In this document: in pieces, positions 1-9,684 of the stretch
Position numbering within the stretch: the stretch's first letter is position 1
Layout: each line of letters begins with the position of its first letter
Assembly: GCA_000381565.1 (NCBI GenBank)
Contig: KB906726.1
Location: forward strand, 62,001 to 126,000
Length of the DNA: 64,000 nt
Direction: 5' to 3'
From: Oxalobacteraceae bacterium AB_14
Lineage (GTDB): Bacteria; Pseudomonadota; Gammaproteobacteria; Burkholderiales; Burkholderiaceae_D
Position numbers and translations under genes: made by a program
Notes under the pieces: model-generated
What the model saw: the letters and a program-made list of their open reading frames with translations, nothing else
Databases searched by the model: none
Told to the model about the DNA's origin: nothing

Positions 1-1
1 G

Positions 2-1051
2 GAGGACACCGACGCCGACCAGGCCCGGCGCATCGCCCGGCTGCGCGAGGAACAGCAGCGCATCGAGCGCGAGATCGCCGCCATCGAACAGGGCGTGCTG
101 CACATCCTGCCGCGCGACGCCGCGCTCGAGCGCACCCGCGAAATCATCACGCTGGCCGACGGCCTGGCCGGCGACTTCCGCCGCGTGCGCGACCAGTTCG
201 AGCAGCTCAACCGCGACCTGCGCGCGCGCATCATGGAAAGCGACGGCAACCGCGGCGACGTGCTCGACTCGCTGTTCGCCGGCATCGACCTGATCAGCGA
301 CAGCGAGGCCGGCCGCACCTTCTCGGCCTTCTGGCGCCTGCTGACCGATCCGGAACAGTCGGCCACGCTCGAGCGCGCGCTCGACGAGCTGTTGTCGCGC
401 GACTTCGTCGCCAGCCTCGACCCGCACGAACGCAAGTTCCTGCTGCGCCTGACGCGCACGCTGCTCGAGCAGGGCGGCCTGGTGCACGACGTGCTGCAAT
501 CCTTCGCCCGCAGCCTGAAGCACTTCGTGCAAAGCCGCGAATTCCAGGAGCAGCGCCGCGTCAACCAGTTGCTGCGCCAGGCCCAGCTGGCCGCGCTGGC
601 GCTCAAGGACGAGCTCAAGGCCACCGACGCGCTGCACTACGCGCTGACGCTCACCAGCAGCAAGCTGGCCTCGCTGTCGCAGTGGCTGCTGCACGATCCC
701 GCGCTGCAGGCGCTGCCGGACGCGATGCGGGCCGGCGAGGCCGCGCCGATCAGCCTGGAGTCGGTCGGCGAGCTGGTGGCGCAGTCCGAGATCGACTTCC
801 GCAGCCTCAAGGCCCAGGTGCGCGCGGTGCTGGCGCTGGCCTCGCAAGCCTCGGTGGCCGACGTGCTGCGCGCCTACCCCGCCGCCCAGGGCCTGGGCAG
901 CGTGCTCGGCCTGCTGGCGCTCGGCAGCCGCCACGGCCTGGTCGCCGGCCACAGCGAAACGGTCAGCTGGACCGGCGGCGACCGGCAGCCGCGCAGCGCC
1001 CGCATACCCGTCATCTACTTTGTGAAAGAACGCGCCCATGAGCTCGTCTGA
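2..1051 (+). CDS. jetA: Wadjet protein JetA (DUF3375), 5'-truncated by window edge
   Basis: The frame is open from base 2, so only the C-terminal 349 residues are visible; family members are near 480-500 residues. The visible part is mostly helical and charged, as in DUF3375 (MksF/kleisin-like) proteins, and ends in a region reading PVIYFVKERA. Identification rests on that similarity and on context: the next three genes are the DUF4194, SMC-like ATPase and DUF3322/DUF2220 members of a Wadjet type I set in the canonical order. JetA is the kleisin subunit that bridges the JetC heads in the complex that recognises and cleaves small circular plasmids. Its stop overlaps the jetB start by 14 bp, indicating translational coupling. 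An internal GTG at 95 is not the real start because the reading frame continues upstream. Confidence 0.88.
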   Translation, partial: EDTDADQARRIARLREEQQRIEREIAAIEQGVLHILPRDAALERTREIITLADGLAGDFRRVRDQFEQLNRDLRARIMESDGNRGDVLDSLFAGIDLISDSEAGRTFSAFWRLLTDPEQSATLERALDELLSRDFVASLDPHERKFLLRLTRTLLEQGGLVHDVLQSFARSLKHFVQSREFQEQRRVNQLLRQAQLAALALKDELKATDALHYALTLTSSKLASLSQWLLHDPALQALPDAMRAGEAAPISLESVGELVAQSEIDFRSLKAQVRAVLALASQASVADVLRAYPAAQGLGSVLGLLALGSRHGLVAGHSETVSWTGGDRQPRSARIPVIYFVKERAHELV

Positions 1052-1751
1052 AGACCAGGACTACGCGCCGCCCGCCGAGGCCATGGCCGGTGCCGACGGC
1101 GCGCCGCCGTCCACCGCGCTGTTCGGCGGCGACAGCGGCGAACTGCCGCTCGACACCCGCCGCGTGCTGGTGCAGTTGCTGTCCGGCCCGGCCTTGGACG
1201 GGCGCCGCCACGCCAAGCTGTGGCCGGTGCTGCTGCGCGACGAGCAGGCCGTCAAGCGCCGCCTGGCCGAACTGTTCCTCGAGCTGGTCGTCGACCGCGA
1301 CATGCAGGTCGCCTTCACCCGCCAGGCCGACACCGGCGACCTGGAAGTGCCGCTGCTGCTGCGCCGCGCCCAGCTGACCTTCATCGATTCCGTGCTGATC
1401 CTGTACCTGCGCCAGCGCCTGACCCAGGCCGACGCCCACGGCGAGCGCGCCGTCGTCTCCACGCCCGAGATGGTCGAGAACCTGACGCTGTACGAGCGCG
1501 CCGCCAGCACCGACCGCGCCGGCTTCGCCAAGCGCGTGCACGCCTCGGTGGAAAAGGTCAAGAAGCACAACATCCTGCAGAAAATCCGCGCCAGCGACGA
1601 GCGCTACGAGATCGCGCCCACGCTCAAGCTGCTGTTCTCGGCCGAGGAAATCCAGAGCCTGACGCTGCTCTACCAGCGCATGGCCGCCGGCGAGACCGCC
1701 CTGCCCGGCAAGCAGCCGGCCGACGCCGACGAGACGGAGGACGACGCGTGA
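1038..1751 (+). CDS. jetB: Wadjet protein JetB (DUF4194)
   Basis: Encodes 237 residues. The start ATG lies inside the end of jetA and the stop overlaps the jetC GTG start (GTGA). The protein has an acidic low-complexity N-terminus (about residues 1-45) followed by a winged-helix-like core with VLVQLLSGP and YLRQRL segments typical of DUF4194. In Wadjet complexes this is the KITE subunit that binds the JetA kleisin; the MksE protein of MksBEF condensins is its housekeeping relative. The acidic tail (ADADETEDDA) sits just before the stop. Length and position match the family; no truncation is seen. Confidence 0.9.
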   Translation: MSSSEDQDYAPPAEAMAGADGAPPSTALFGGDSGELPLDTRRVLVQLLSGPALDGRRHAKLWPVLLRDEQAVKRRLAELFLELVVDRDMQVAFTRQADTGDLEVPLLLRRAQLTFIDSVLILYLRQRLTQADAHGERAVVSTPEMVENLTLYERAASTDRAGFAKRVHASVEKVKKHNILQKIRASDERYEIAPTLKLLFSAEEIQSLTLLYQRMAAGETALPGKQPADADETEDDA

Positions 1752-4700
1752 GCGCCGACGCCACGCCGGCGGCGCCGGGCTGGCGCGAACCATCGCGCGA
1801 ACAATTCCGCATGGCGCGGCTGCAGGTCTACAACTGGGGCACCTTCGGCGGCCTGCACGAGGTGCCGATCAGCGAGCGCGGCTTCCTGATCGTCGGCCGC
1901 TCCGGCGCCGGCAAGTCCACCCTGCTCGACGCCTTTTCGGCGCTGCTGGTGCCGCCGCGCTGGGTCGACTTCAACGCCGCCGCGCGCGAAGCCGACCGCG
2001 CCGGCCGCGACCGCAACCTGGTCAGCTACATCCGCGGCGCCTGGGCCGCCCAGAGCGACGCCGTCTCCGGCGAATACGCCACCCGCTACCTGCGCGAGGG
2101 CACGACCTGGTCGGCGCTGGCCCTGCACTACCGCAACGCCATGGGGCAGGACGTGGTGCTGGTGCAGCTGTTCTGGCTGCGCGGCAACAGCAACGGCAAC
2201 ACCGACGTCAAGCGCTACTACCTGATCCTGGAGCGCCCGTTCGACCTGCGCGAACTGGGCGATTTCGGCAGCGGCAATTTCGACGTGCGCAAGCTCAAGC
2301 TGGCCTTGCCCGAGGCCTATGCGCGCGACGAATTCCGTCCGTACTGCGAACGCTTTTGCCGCCTGCTCGGCATCGACAGCGAGATGGCGCTGCGCCTGCT
2401 GCACAAGACCCAGTCGGCCAAGAATCTCGGCGACCTCAACGCCTTCCTGCGCGACTTCATGCTCGACAAGCCGGAGACCTTCGCCGTCGCCGACCGCCTG
2501 GTCAGCGAATTCGGCGAACTCAACGCGGCGCACCAGGCCGTCGTCACCGCCCGCCAGCAAGTCCAGACGCTGGCGCCGGCGCGCGCCCGCCACGAAGACC
2601 TGCGCCGCCTGCGGCGCGAGCGCGCCGGCCAGGAGGAATTGCGCGCCGGCATGCACAGCTACCGCGAACGGTTGCGCATCGGCCTGCTGACCGACTACCT
2701 GGCCACGCTGGCGGTCGAGGCCGAAGGCTACGCCGGCCAGCTGCAGCGCCAGCAGGATGCGCTCGACAACCGGGTCGCCGCGCTGCGCGACCTGGAGAGC
2801 CGGCGCCGCGCCGCCGGCGGCGACCAGATCGAACATCTGGAAAACGAGCGGACCACGCTGGAGACGCAGCGCGGCGAGCGGCTGCGCCGCCGCAAGCAGG
2901 CCAAGGAGGCGTGCGACCGGCTCGGCTGGGTGCTGCCGCCCACCCCGCAGGGTTTCGCCGCCCTGCTGGGCCAGGCCCGCCAGGAAGTGGCCGACTGGCA
3001 AGCCGCCGGCGCCGACCAGGAACCGCTGCTGGTGCGTGACCGCGAGCGCACCGCCGCCGCCGCCACGCTGGCCGGCGTGACACAGGAGATCGCCTCGCTG
3101 CGGCGCCAGCCGTCCAACATCCCGGCGCCCATGCTCGAACTGCGCCGCGCGCTGGCCGAGGCGATCGGCGTGGCCGAGGCGGCGCTGCCCTTCGCCGGCG
3201 AGTTGATCGACGTCAAGGGCGACCAGGCGCCATGGCGCGGCGCGGCCGAGCGCGTGCTGCACGGCTTTGCGCTGTCGGTCCTGGTCGACAACGAGCACTA
3301 CAACGCGCTGTCCCAGCACCTCAACGATGTCAGCCTGGGACGCCGGCTGGTGTATTTCCGCACCGGCGCCGCCGAGGCCGCCACGAGCAGGATGCTCGGG
3401 CCGGACTCGCTGGTGCACAAGCTCGACGTCAAGGACGGCGCCCATGCGGCCTGGCTCAAGGCCGAACTGCGGCAACGCTACGACTACGCCTGCGTGGCGT
3501 CGCTGCGGGCCTGGCGCGCGGCGCCCGAGCGCGCCTTGACCCGCGAAGGCCAGGTCAAGCACAGCCGCACGCGCCACGAGAAGGACGACCGCCACGGCGT
3601 CGACGATCGCCGCCATTGGGTGCTGGGCTTCGACAACCGCGACAAGCTGGCGCTGTACGAGGGGCAGCAGCGCGCGTTGCAGCAGCGCGTCGCCCAGCTG
3701 GAGACCGAACTGGACAGCCTGCGCCGGCAGATGCAGCGCAGCGCCGAGCGGCTGATGTCGTGCAACACCTTGATCAACCTGCAATGGCAGGAAATCGACG
3801 GCCTGCCGCCCACCGAACGGATCGCCGCCATCGACCGCCAGCTGCGCGCCCTGCGCGACGGCAACGCCGAGCTGCAGCAGATCGACGACCGCCTGCGCGA
3901 ACAAGCCGGCCTGGTGAAGTCCGCCGAGGACAGCCTGCGGGAAACCGACGTCAACCACCGCACCCGGCTGGCCAGGATCGCCGAGCAACAGCAATTGCTG
4001 GAAGGCTTGCGCCACGATCCATCCATCGTGGCCCTGACGCCGCACCAGCAGCAGGGGCTGGACCGCTTGTATGCCGGCCTGGCGGAGCCGCTGGTGCTGG
4101 CCAGGGTCGACCAGGCCGACCGCGCCGTCGGCAAGCTGATCGGCGCCACGGTGGAGACGCTGGAGCGCGACAGCATGCAGTGCGAACGGGACATCGAAAA
4201 CCGCTTCGCCGAGTTCATCCGCCACTGGAAGGCCGATTCCGACGGGCTCGACGCCACGCTGGCGGCCGCCTCCGACTTCTTCGCCAAGCTGGCGCGGCTG
4301 GAGACGGACGGCCTGCCGGCGCACGAACAGCGCTTCTTCGAACTGCTGCACAACCAGAGCAACCAGAACCTGGCGGCGCTGTCGACCTACCTGAACGACG
4401 CCCGCAAAGCCATCCTGGAACGCATGGAGCTGGTCAACGCCAGCCTGCGCCAGGTGCCGTTCAACCAGACGGCCGATCTGAGCACCTACCTGCACATCCA
4501 GCCCACCGACCGCCAGCTGCCCGAGGTGCGCGACTTCAAGCAGGCCATCCAGCGCGCACTGAGCAACGCCTGGAGCGCGGACCGCGAGTCCGCCGAAGCC
4601 CGCTTCATCGCGCTGCGCCGGCTGGTCGACGACCTGGCCAGCCAGGAACCGGACCGGCGGCGCTGGCGCGAGGCGGTGCTCGACGTGCGCCTGCACGTGG

Positions 4701-5134
4701 AATTCATCGGCCGGGAGATCGACACCGACGGCAACGAGGTCGAGGTCTACCAGAGCGGCGCCGGCAAGTCCGGCGGCCAGCGCCAGAAGCTGGCCACCAC
4801 CTGCCTGGCGGCGGCCCTGCGCTACCAGCTGGGCGGCAGCGACCACGCGCTGCCGGTCTACGCGCCGGTGGTGCTGGACGAAGCGTTCGACAAGGCCGAC
4901 AACGAGTTCACCGCGCTGGCGATGAATATCTTCGCCAACTTCGGCTTCCAGATGATCGTCGCCACGCCGCTCAAGTCGGTCATGACGCTGGAACCGTTCA
5001 TCGGCGGCGCCTGCTTCGTCGACATCCGCGACCGCAAGATTTCCGGCGTGCTGATGATCGAATACGATGACGACCGCCAGCGGCTCAAGCTGCCGGAGCA
5101 AGCGCTGGAGGTCGCGCTTGAAGCTGCCGGATGA
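1748..5134 (+). CDS. jetC: Wadjet SMC-like ATPase JetC
   Basis: Encodes 1,128 residues from a GTG start that overlaps the jetB stop; an in-frame extension far upstream is spurious because it runs through jetB. Domains in order: N-terminal ATPase half with Walker A GRSGAGKST at about residues 53-61, long coiled-coil arms (roughly 230-560 and 630-960) separated by a hinge region, and a C-terminal half with signature SGGQRQKLAT and Walker B VVLDEAFDKAD. This layout is that of SbcC/MukB-type SMC motors. In Wadjet, JetC dimers extrude plasmid DNA loops before JetD cleaves. All ATPase motifs look intact, so the motor is predicted active. Confidence 0.93.
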   Translation: MSADATPAAPGWREPSREQFRMARLQVYNWGTFGGLHEVPISERGFLIVGRSGAGKSTLLDAFSALLVPPRWVDFNAAAREADRAGRDRNLVSYIRGAWAAQSDAVSGEYATRYLREGTTWSALALHYRNAMGQDVVLVQLFWLRGNSNGNTDVKRYYLILERPFDLRELGDFGSGNFDVRKLKLALPEAYARDEFRPYCERFCRLLGIDSEMALRLLHKTQSAKNLGDLNAFLRDFMLDKPETFAVADRLVSEFGELNAAHQAVVTARQQVQTLAPARARHEDLRRLRRERAGQEELRAGMHSYRERLRIGLLTDYLATLAVEAEGYAGQLQRQQDALDNRVAALRDLESRRRAAGGDQIEHLENERTTLETQRGERLRRRKQAKEACDRLGWVLPPTPQGFAALLGQARQEVADWQAAGADQEPLLVRDRERTAAAATLAGVTQEIASLRRQPSNIPAPMLELRRALAEAIGVAEAALPFAGELIDVKGDQAPWRGAAERVLHGFALSVLVDNEHYNALSQHLNDVSLGRRLVYFRTGAAEAATSRMLGPDSLVHKLDVKDGAHAAWLKAELRQRYDYACVASLRAWRAAPERALTREGQVKHSRTRHEKDDRHGVDDRRHWVLGFDNRDKLALYEGQQRALQQRVAQLETELDSLRRQMQRSAERLMSCNTLINLQWQEIDGLPPTERIAAIDRQLRALRDGNAELQQIDDRLREQAGLVKSAEDSLRETDVNHRTRLARIAEQQQLLEGLRHDPSIVALTPHQQQGLDRLYAGLAEPLVLARVDQADRAVGKLIGATVETLERDSMQCERDIENRFAEFIRHWKADSDGLDATLAAASDFFAKLARLETDGLPAHEQRFFELLHNQSNQNLAALSTYLNDARKAILERMELVNASLRQVPFNQTADLSTYLHIQPTDRQLPEVRDFKQAIQRALSNAWSADRESAEARFIALRRLVDDLASQEPDRRRWREAVLDVRLHVEFIGREIDTDGNEVEVYQSGAGKSGGQRQKLATTCLAAALRYQLGGSDHALPVYAPVVLDEAFDKADNEFTALAMNIFANFGFQMIVATPLKSVMTLEPFIGGACFVDIRDRKISGVLMIEYDDDRQRLKLPEQALEVALEAAG

Positions 5135-6272
5135 GGTGCGCGCATGGCTGGCGCGGCGCTACCAAAACCAGCATCGCGACTGGCTGGCGGCGCCGGCCCC
5201 GGGCTGGCCCTTGAGCATCCCGCTCGGGGCGCCGACCGAGGCGCAGGCCCTGCGCCAGCCGGACGCCGTGCGCGCCTGGGCCGACAGCTGGCGGCACTGG
5301 CGCGGCGCGGGCGAACTGCGCTGGGCTCAACGGCGCTGGAAAGTGCTGGGCAGTCAGCAGTTGCCGGAGGCGCTGCTGCTGCACGGCCCCGGCCAGGTGG
5401 CGCTCTGGATAGGCGAGCAGGACCGGTGGGGACGCGCCGTCCTGCGCCATGCGCTGCTGGCGGCGCGCTGGCCCGCCATCGACTGGCCGCTGGCGACGCT
5501 GTACCCGGTGCTGGCCGACTATGACGAGGACGACTTCCAGCGCCTGCTGGACCTGGCCGCCTGGCTGCTCGCCCATCGGCAATCCGGCCTCTACCCGCGC
5601 CAAATCCCGCTGCCCGGCATCGACAGCAAGTGGCTGGAGTCGCGCCGGGGCGTGGTGGGCGAACTGGTGGCGGCGCTGCGCGGCGGCGCCGGCGCCGGCG
5701 GAAATTTCTATGAACTGTGCGGTTTGAGGCAGCCGCCAGCGGTGGTGCGCATGCGGGTGCTGGACGCCGGGCTGCGCGCCAGACTCGGCGGCCTGGACGA
5801 TGTGAGCGCGCCGGTGCAGACGCTGGCGCGGCTGGACTGGCAACCATCGACGGTGCTGATCGTGGAAAACCTGCAAACCGGCCTGGCCCTGCACGACCTG
5901 CCGGGCGCCGTGGCATTCATGGGCCTGGGATATGGGGTCGATGTGCTGGCCGCGCTGCCGTGGATAGCGCCGGCCGCCTGCTATTACTGGGGCGATATCG
6001 ATACCCACGGCTACGCGATACTGCATCGCGCCAGGAGCATCTTGCCGCAGTTGCAATCGGTGATGATGGACCGGCAGACGCTGCTGCGCTTCCTGGCGCT
6101 GTGCACGACGGAGAAATCGCAATGCGGCGCCACCGATCTGTCCACGCTGACGGCGGCCGAGCGCGACGTCAACGACGCGCTGCGCGGCCATGCGCTGGGC
6201 CAGTCGCTGCGGCTGGAACAGGAGCGCATCGCCTGGGACATCGCCTGGCCCCGGCTGAAGGCGGCGCTGTAG
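5118..6272 (+). CDS. jetD: Wadjet nuclease subunit JetD (DUF3322/DUF2220)
   Basis: Encodes 384 residues if translated from the TTG at 5118, which has a GGAG 7 nt upstream and gives a natural N-terminus (MKLPDEVRAWL). The ATG at 5067 would add a basic stretch made from the jetC frame and is unlikely. The N-terminal half matches DUF3322. The C-terminal half is a Toprim-like DUF2220 domain with LIVENLQT (acidic Glu) and WGDIDTHGY (DxD) as metal-binding motifs. JetD is the toprim nuclease that cuts circular DNA after loop extrusion. It overlaps jetC by 17 bp and is last in the operon; the next gene converges 12 bp away. Confidence 0.9.
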   Translation: MKLPDEVRAWLARRYQNQHRDWLAAPAPGWPLSIPLGAPTEAQALRQPDAVRAWADSWRHWRGAGELRWAQRRWKVLGSQQLPEALLLHGPGQVALWIGEQDRWGRAVLRHALLAARWPAIDWPLATLYPVLADYDEDDFQRLLDLAAWLLAHRQSGLYPRQIPLPGIDSKWLESRRGVVGELVAALRGGAGAGGNFYELCGLRQPPAVVRMRVLDAGLRARLGGLDDVSAPVQTLARLDWQPSTVLIVENLQTGLALHDLPGAVAFMGLGYGVDVLAALPWIAPAACYYWGDIDTHGYAILHRARSILPQLQSVMMDRQTLLRFLALCTTEKSQCGATDLSTLTAAERDVNDALRGHALGQSLRLEQERIAWDIAWPRLKAAL

Positions 6273-6284
6273 CGGCCCGGCGCG

Positions 6285-7205
6285 CTACGTCGTCACCCGC
6301 TCCCAGCCGGCGCGCACCGCGTCCTTGAATTTCTCCCAGCTCGACTGCGCGTGCCGGCTTTCCCAGTCGCTGCGCAGTTCAGGCTCGGCCTCCTCCCACG
6401 GCTTGTCCCGGTAGCCGGGGTTGCCGGCCATCGATTCGCCGTAGCGGTAGGCCGGGTCGTACTCCTGGTACGTGCCGCCGCTGTAAGAGAACGTTTTCTG
6501 CCAATGCGTGCGGAAATACAGCACGTCTTCGCCCCCGCCGCGCAGGATGTCCAGGCTGGCCTGGTTGGGCGCGCCCGCAGCGCGCGGGTAGATGCGCATG
6601 CCGCTGCGCTGCACCGTGCTCTGCTCCGAGATCGGCGCGTTCACGCCGGTCATCGTCGGCGACACCGTCTCGCCGCGCTGCATCGAACCCTGCGCCGGCG
6701 TCCCCTGTTCGGAGCGCGCGAAGTCCACCGCCTCCTCGCGCTGGCGGATGCCGTGCTGCTCCGGCGCACTTTGCTGCGCGCCCAGGCCGGTCTGCCTGGC
6801 GCCGGCGCCGGCGCTGCCGCGCTGCACCTCGCCACCGGTCCAGCCGCTGGCGCGCCACATGGTTTCGCTTTCGTCGATGTCGATCGGATTGAAGTCTTCC
6901 ACGATGTCGGCCGCGCGGTCCGCCGCGTCCAGGCTGACGGCCTGGACGGTCAGCACCACATGGCCGCGGTTCAGCGCCTCCGCGTAGATGTGGCGGTCCG
7001 CATGCTCGCGCCCCAGCAACTGGCTGAACATCTGCTTGATGCTGTGCAGGATGGATGCGTTGTCGTTGATGCGCGGCGTGCCGGCCACGCTGCCGGAATC
7101 GCTGACGGTGATGCTCTCGGCGGCGTAGCCGCTGTGGATCAGTTCGTCCTTGGCCCGGTTGGCCTCGGCACGGGTTTCAAATACAGCTGCCAATGTGTGT
7201 GTCAT
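6285..7205 (-). CDS. General stress protein, YflT/17M N-terminal domain, with C-terminal AvaK/YsnF-like tail
   Basis: Encodes 306 residues. Residues 1-95 resemble the general stress protein 17M/YflT fold (start MTHTLAAVF, then an alpha/beta segment with VVLTVQAV). A Gln/Gly-rich linker spans roughly 110-215. The C-terminal ~70 residues have the Trp/Glu pattern DWESRHAQSSWEKFKDAVRAGW, found at the end of many stress proteins of this type. No signal peptide or membrane segment is seen, so it is probably cytoplasmic. The start is preceded by a good GGAG in the leader. Function is unproven; homologues are induced by general stress. It converges on jetD and is unlikely to be part of the defence operon. 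Confidence 0.6.
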   Translation of the reverse strand: MTHTLAAVFETRAEANRAKDELIHSGYAAESITVSDSGSVAGTPRINDNASILHSIKQMFSQLLGREHADRHIYAEALNRGHVVLTVQAVSLDAADRAADIVEDFNPIDIDESETMWRASGWTGGEVQRGSAGAGARQTGLGAQQSAPEQHGIRQREEAVDFARSEQGTPAQGSMQRGETVSPTMTGVNAPISEQSTVQRSGMRIYPRAAGAPNQASLDILRGGGEDVLYFRTHWQKTFSYSGGTYQEYDPAYRYGESMAGNPGYRDKPWEEAEPELRSDWESRHAQSSWEKFKDAVRAGWERVTT

Positions 7206-7300
7206 GATGGGCTCCTGGGGTGAGACGCGAGTAGGTTCAGGTCCAGTCTACGTTCTATGCCGCGAGGGTAGCGCCCGTTTGCCAACAGGAAACTCGTCCG

Positions 7301-7459
7301 TCACGCCGCCATCAGCTGCTCCAGAAAGTGGCGCGGCCCGGTGTATTCGGCCTGCTCCACGCCGTCCGTCATCAGGATCGCCACGCGCCTGGCGCTCAAT
7401 GGGGCATTGTCCTGCTTGGCCAGGATGCCCTCCTCGTCGTCTGTGAGCGGGGAAGCATC
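7301..7459 (-). pseudogene. Remnant of a DJ-1/PfpI family gene
   Basis: A 53-codon open stretch without an ATG encodes a segment resembling the start of PfpI/DJ-1 class I amidotransferase-like proteins: RRVAILMTDGVEQAEYTGP, followed by HFLEQL and an immediate stop. The family pattern is roughly hyd-AIL-x-x-DGFE-x-x-E-x-x-x-P. The remaining ~130 residues, including the nucleophile Cys, are absent, and the upstream side runs into a stop after seven codons. The 325-bp gap between the two flanking minus-strand genes therefore appears to hold a decayed gene rather than a functional one. I see no other gene in this gap. Confidence 0.5.
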
Positions 7460-7530
7460 TCACAGCGGCGCGGCAAGGCATGTGCGCGCACGAACATAAA
7501 CGCCATGTCCGCGCGCGCCGCCGGCGCCGA

Positions 7531-9459
7531 TCAGCCCTTGTTTTCGATAGCCTGGGTCAACTCCCCGGCCTTCATCGCGCTCATCAGGCCCATCAAGGTG
7601 CTGAAGGCGTTGCTGTCGCCGCCGCCCATCTGCACCTGCGGCACCAGCGGCACCTTGGCCGTTTCAAACGCTTCGGCCAGGCGCAGCATCACGGTTTGCA
7701 TCAGCTGCTTGTCCGCGCCCTCGCCCTGCATCGCCTCGGACTTGGCCTGGATCGCCGCCGCCTCCGCCTCGCCCACCGAACGGATCGCCGAAGCGCGGCC
7801 CGCGCCTTCCATCTCCTGGCGGAACTTGTCGGCCTGCGCCAGCGCTTCGATTTCCTGGCGCCGCTTCTCGGCGGCCTTGACGCTGGCCGAGCCCTGGTTC
7901 TCCTTGATCGAGATGTCCACCAGCGAGCCGGTCAGCTCCTTCTGCTTGGCGGCGCGCTGTTCGGCCTCGTTCAGCTCGCGCTGCTTGTCGGCCGCGATCT
8001 GTTTCTGCGCAAACGTCTCGACCTGTTCGCGGGCGATCTGGCGGTCGCGCAGCTGCGCCATGATGTCCTCGATCTTGTTGTCGCCGGGCTGAGGTTTCGG
8101 CGTGCCGATCAGCACCTCCTGGAATTCCAGCGAGTAGGCCTGGAAGCGCTGCTTCATGTCGACCGACGCGTTGTTCTGCAACTCGCTGCGCGACTGGATC
8201 AGGTCGATGAAGGTCTTGGTCTGCGAGACGTTCTTAAAGTACGACGACACCATCGGATCGAGCGTCTGCTCGACCAGCTGCGCCACGTTGCCGAAGCGCT
8301 GCACCACCATCGGCGCCTTGCGGTAGTCGATGTGCACCACCACCGACAGCGGCAGCTGCGGCTCGAACGCGTCCTTGGTGATCAGGGTGATCTCGCGCAG
8401 GTTCTTGTCGAAGTTGGAGCCGCTCTCGCCGGACTTCCACATCAGCACGAAGTTGGTGGTCGGCACCAGCTCGATCTTGCCGGCGTAGGTGTTGAAGGCG
8501 TACTTGCCCGGCATCAGCGCGTCGCGCCAGACGCCGCGGCAGCCGGTCTCCACCAGCTCGCCGTGCGAATACTCCGTGCCCGACAAGTCCGTGCCCACCC
8601 GGCCCGTGTACGACACCACCACGCCGACAAAGCCGACCGGGATGATGGTCTTCTTGATCAACTCCACCGTCGCAAACAGGCGGTTGATGAAGTAGGTGCC
8701 CTCCACCAGCACCCGCTCCTGGCGGCCTCGGCGGCCGCCGGCGGCGAGGAACTTCTCCGGCTCCTGGAAGGCGTTGTGGCTGTCGCCGACGTCGGGTGCC
8801 AGCAGCTCGTCCTTCAGCAGGCCGGGGCCGTCCTGCACCGTCACCACGGCCAGCTGGTCGGAGTCATGCGAACCGGTCACTTCCTTGATCACCACCGGCT
8901 TGAAGCCGCCGCGCTCGTCGAGCACGCCGCGCATCTGCTGATAGTAGGCTTTTTCCAGCGCGTCGAGCGACATCGAATAGGTCGTCTCTTCCGTCATCAC
9001 GACGAACAGCGCCGGGTTGATGATGTGCGTGCCTTCGCGCAGCACCATGCGCTGCGGGCCTTTCTGGCCGCCGTCGCGCAGGAAGTCGCGGACGTTGCGG
9101 AAGTCGACGATGCGCGCGTTGTCGGCCAGCGTCTGGCCGGCCGGCAGGTCCAGGCCGTCGCGCGCGAACACGTAGGCGATGGTGCCCTGCGTGACCGACA
9201 CCATCGGATGGATGTGCACGCGGTACTGGAATGGCGCGAAGAAATGGAAGCCGCCGCGGCGCAGCTCGGGCTGCAGGCCGGCCTCGCCGTTCAGCGCCAG
9301 CAGGCCGTTCTGCACCGAGCCGGACGAGCTCCATAGTTTTTCGATGACGCCCACTCTGTCGTTGGGAATGTACTTGATGATCCCGGAAAACTTGACCAGG
9401 GCGGCGATGATTAAAATCAGGACGACAACGGTCACTTCACTGCCAAGCAGGGTAAACAT
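7531..9459 (-). CDS. SPFH/band-7 domain membrane protein (flotillin-like)
   Basis: Encodes 642 residues. One N-terminal transmembrane helix (about residues 7-27) is followed by an SPFH/band-7 domain (roughly 28-350) and a long Ala/Glu/Gln-rich coiled coil (about 390-560) with heptad-like sequence such as AEQRAAKQKEL. The C-terminus is short and hydrophobic/Gly-rich. The topology matches flotillin-like scaffold proteins that oligomerise at the inner membrane. No NfeD-like partner is adjacent, which is unusual for classical flotillin pairs. Upstream, 264 bp separate it from the next gene. The start ATG is the first Met of the TM segment and is well supported. Confidence 0.75.
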   Translation of the reverse strand: MFTLLGSEVTVVVLILIIAALVKFSGIIKYIPNDRVGVIEKLWSSSGSVQNGLLALNGEAGLQPELRRGGFHFFAPFQYRVHIHPMVSVTQGTIAYVFARDGLDLPAGQTLADNARIVDFRNVRDFLRDGGQKGPQRMVLREGTHIINPALFVVMTEETTYSMSLDALEKAYYQQMRGVLDERGGFKPVVIKEVTGSHDSDQLAVVTVQDGPGLLKDELLAPDVGDSHNAFQEPEKFLAAGGRRGRQERVLVEGTYFINRLFATVELIKKTIIPVGFVGVVVSYTGRVGTDLSGTEYSHGELVETGCRGVWRDALMPGKYAFNTYAGKIELVPTTNFVLMWKSGESGSNFDKNLREITLITKDAFEPQLPLSVVVHIDYRKAPMVVQRFGNVAQLVEQTLDPMVSSYFKNVSQTKTFIDLIQSRSELQNNASVDMKQRFQAYSLEFQEVLIGTPKPQPGDNKIEDIMAQLRDRQIAREQVETFAQKQIAADKQRELNEAEQRAAKQKELTGSLVDISIKENQGSASVKAAEKRRQEIEALAQADKFRQEMEGAGRASAIRSVGEAEAAAIQAKSEAMQGEGADKQLMQTVMLRLAEAFETAKVPLVPQVQMGGGDSNAFSTLMGLMSAMKAGELTQAIENKG

Positions 9460-9684
9460 ACGAACCTTTCGGTTGTGGAAAAAGTTGTGGATGCGGGTGG
9501 AGCGTGCGCGGTCTGATCCAGCTAGCGCGGTGGGCTGGCAAAGGTCGGGCGGGCGTGTGGGGGGGGTGCTGCGGTCGCCGCGAGGGCACTTGCGTATGGG
9601 GTGAACACGATTTTTTGTTAGGACTTTTCAGTGAGTTCGTGCAGCTCATTCTGGCACAAATTGCCTGAAGGTAAAGGACGCCTG

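Noticed and set aside
1670..5101. Long minus-strand open frame of 1,143 codons opposite jetC
   Set aside because: A GC-rich shadow of a gene with complete SMC-ATPase motifs; its translation is Gln/Arg/Val-rich without a family.
7248..7481. 77-codon minus-strand ORF in the gap right of the stress gene
   Set aside because: Wrong frame relative to the PfpI remnant and compositionally a shadow.
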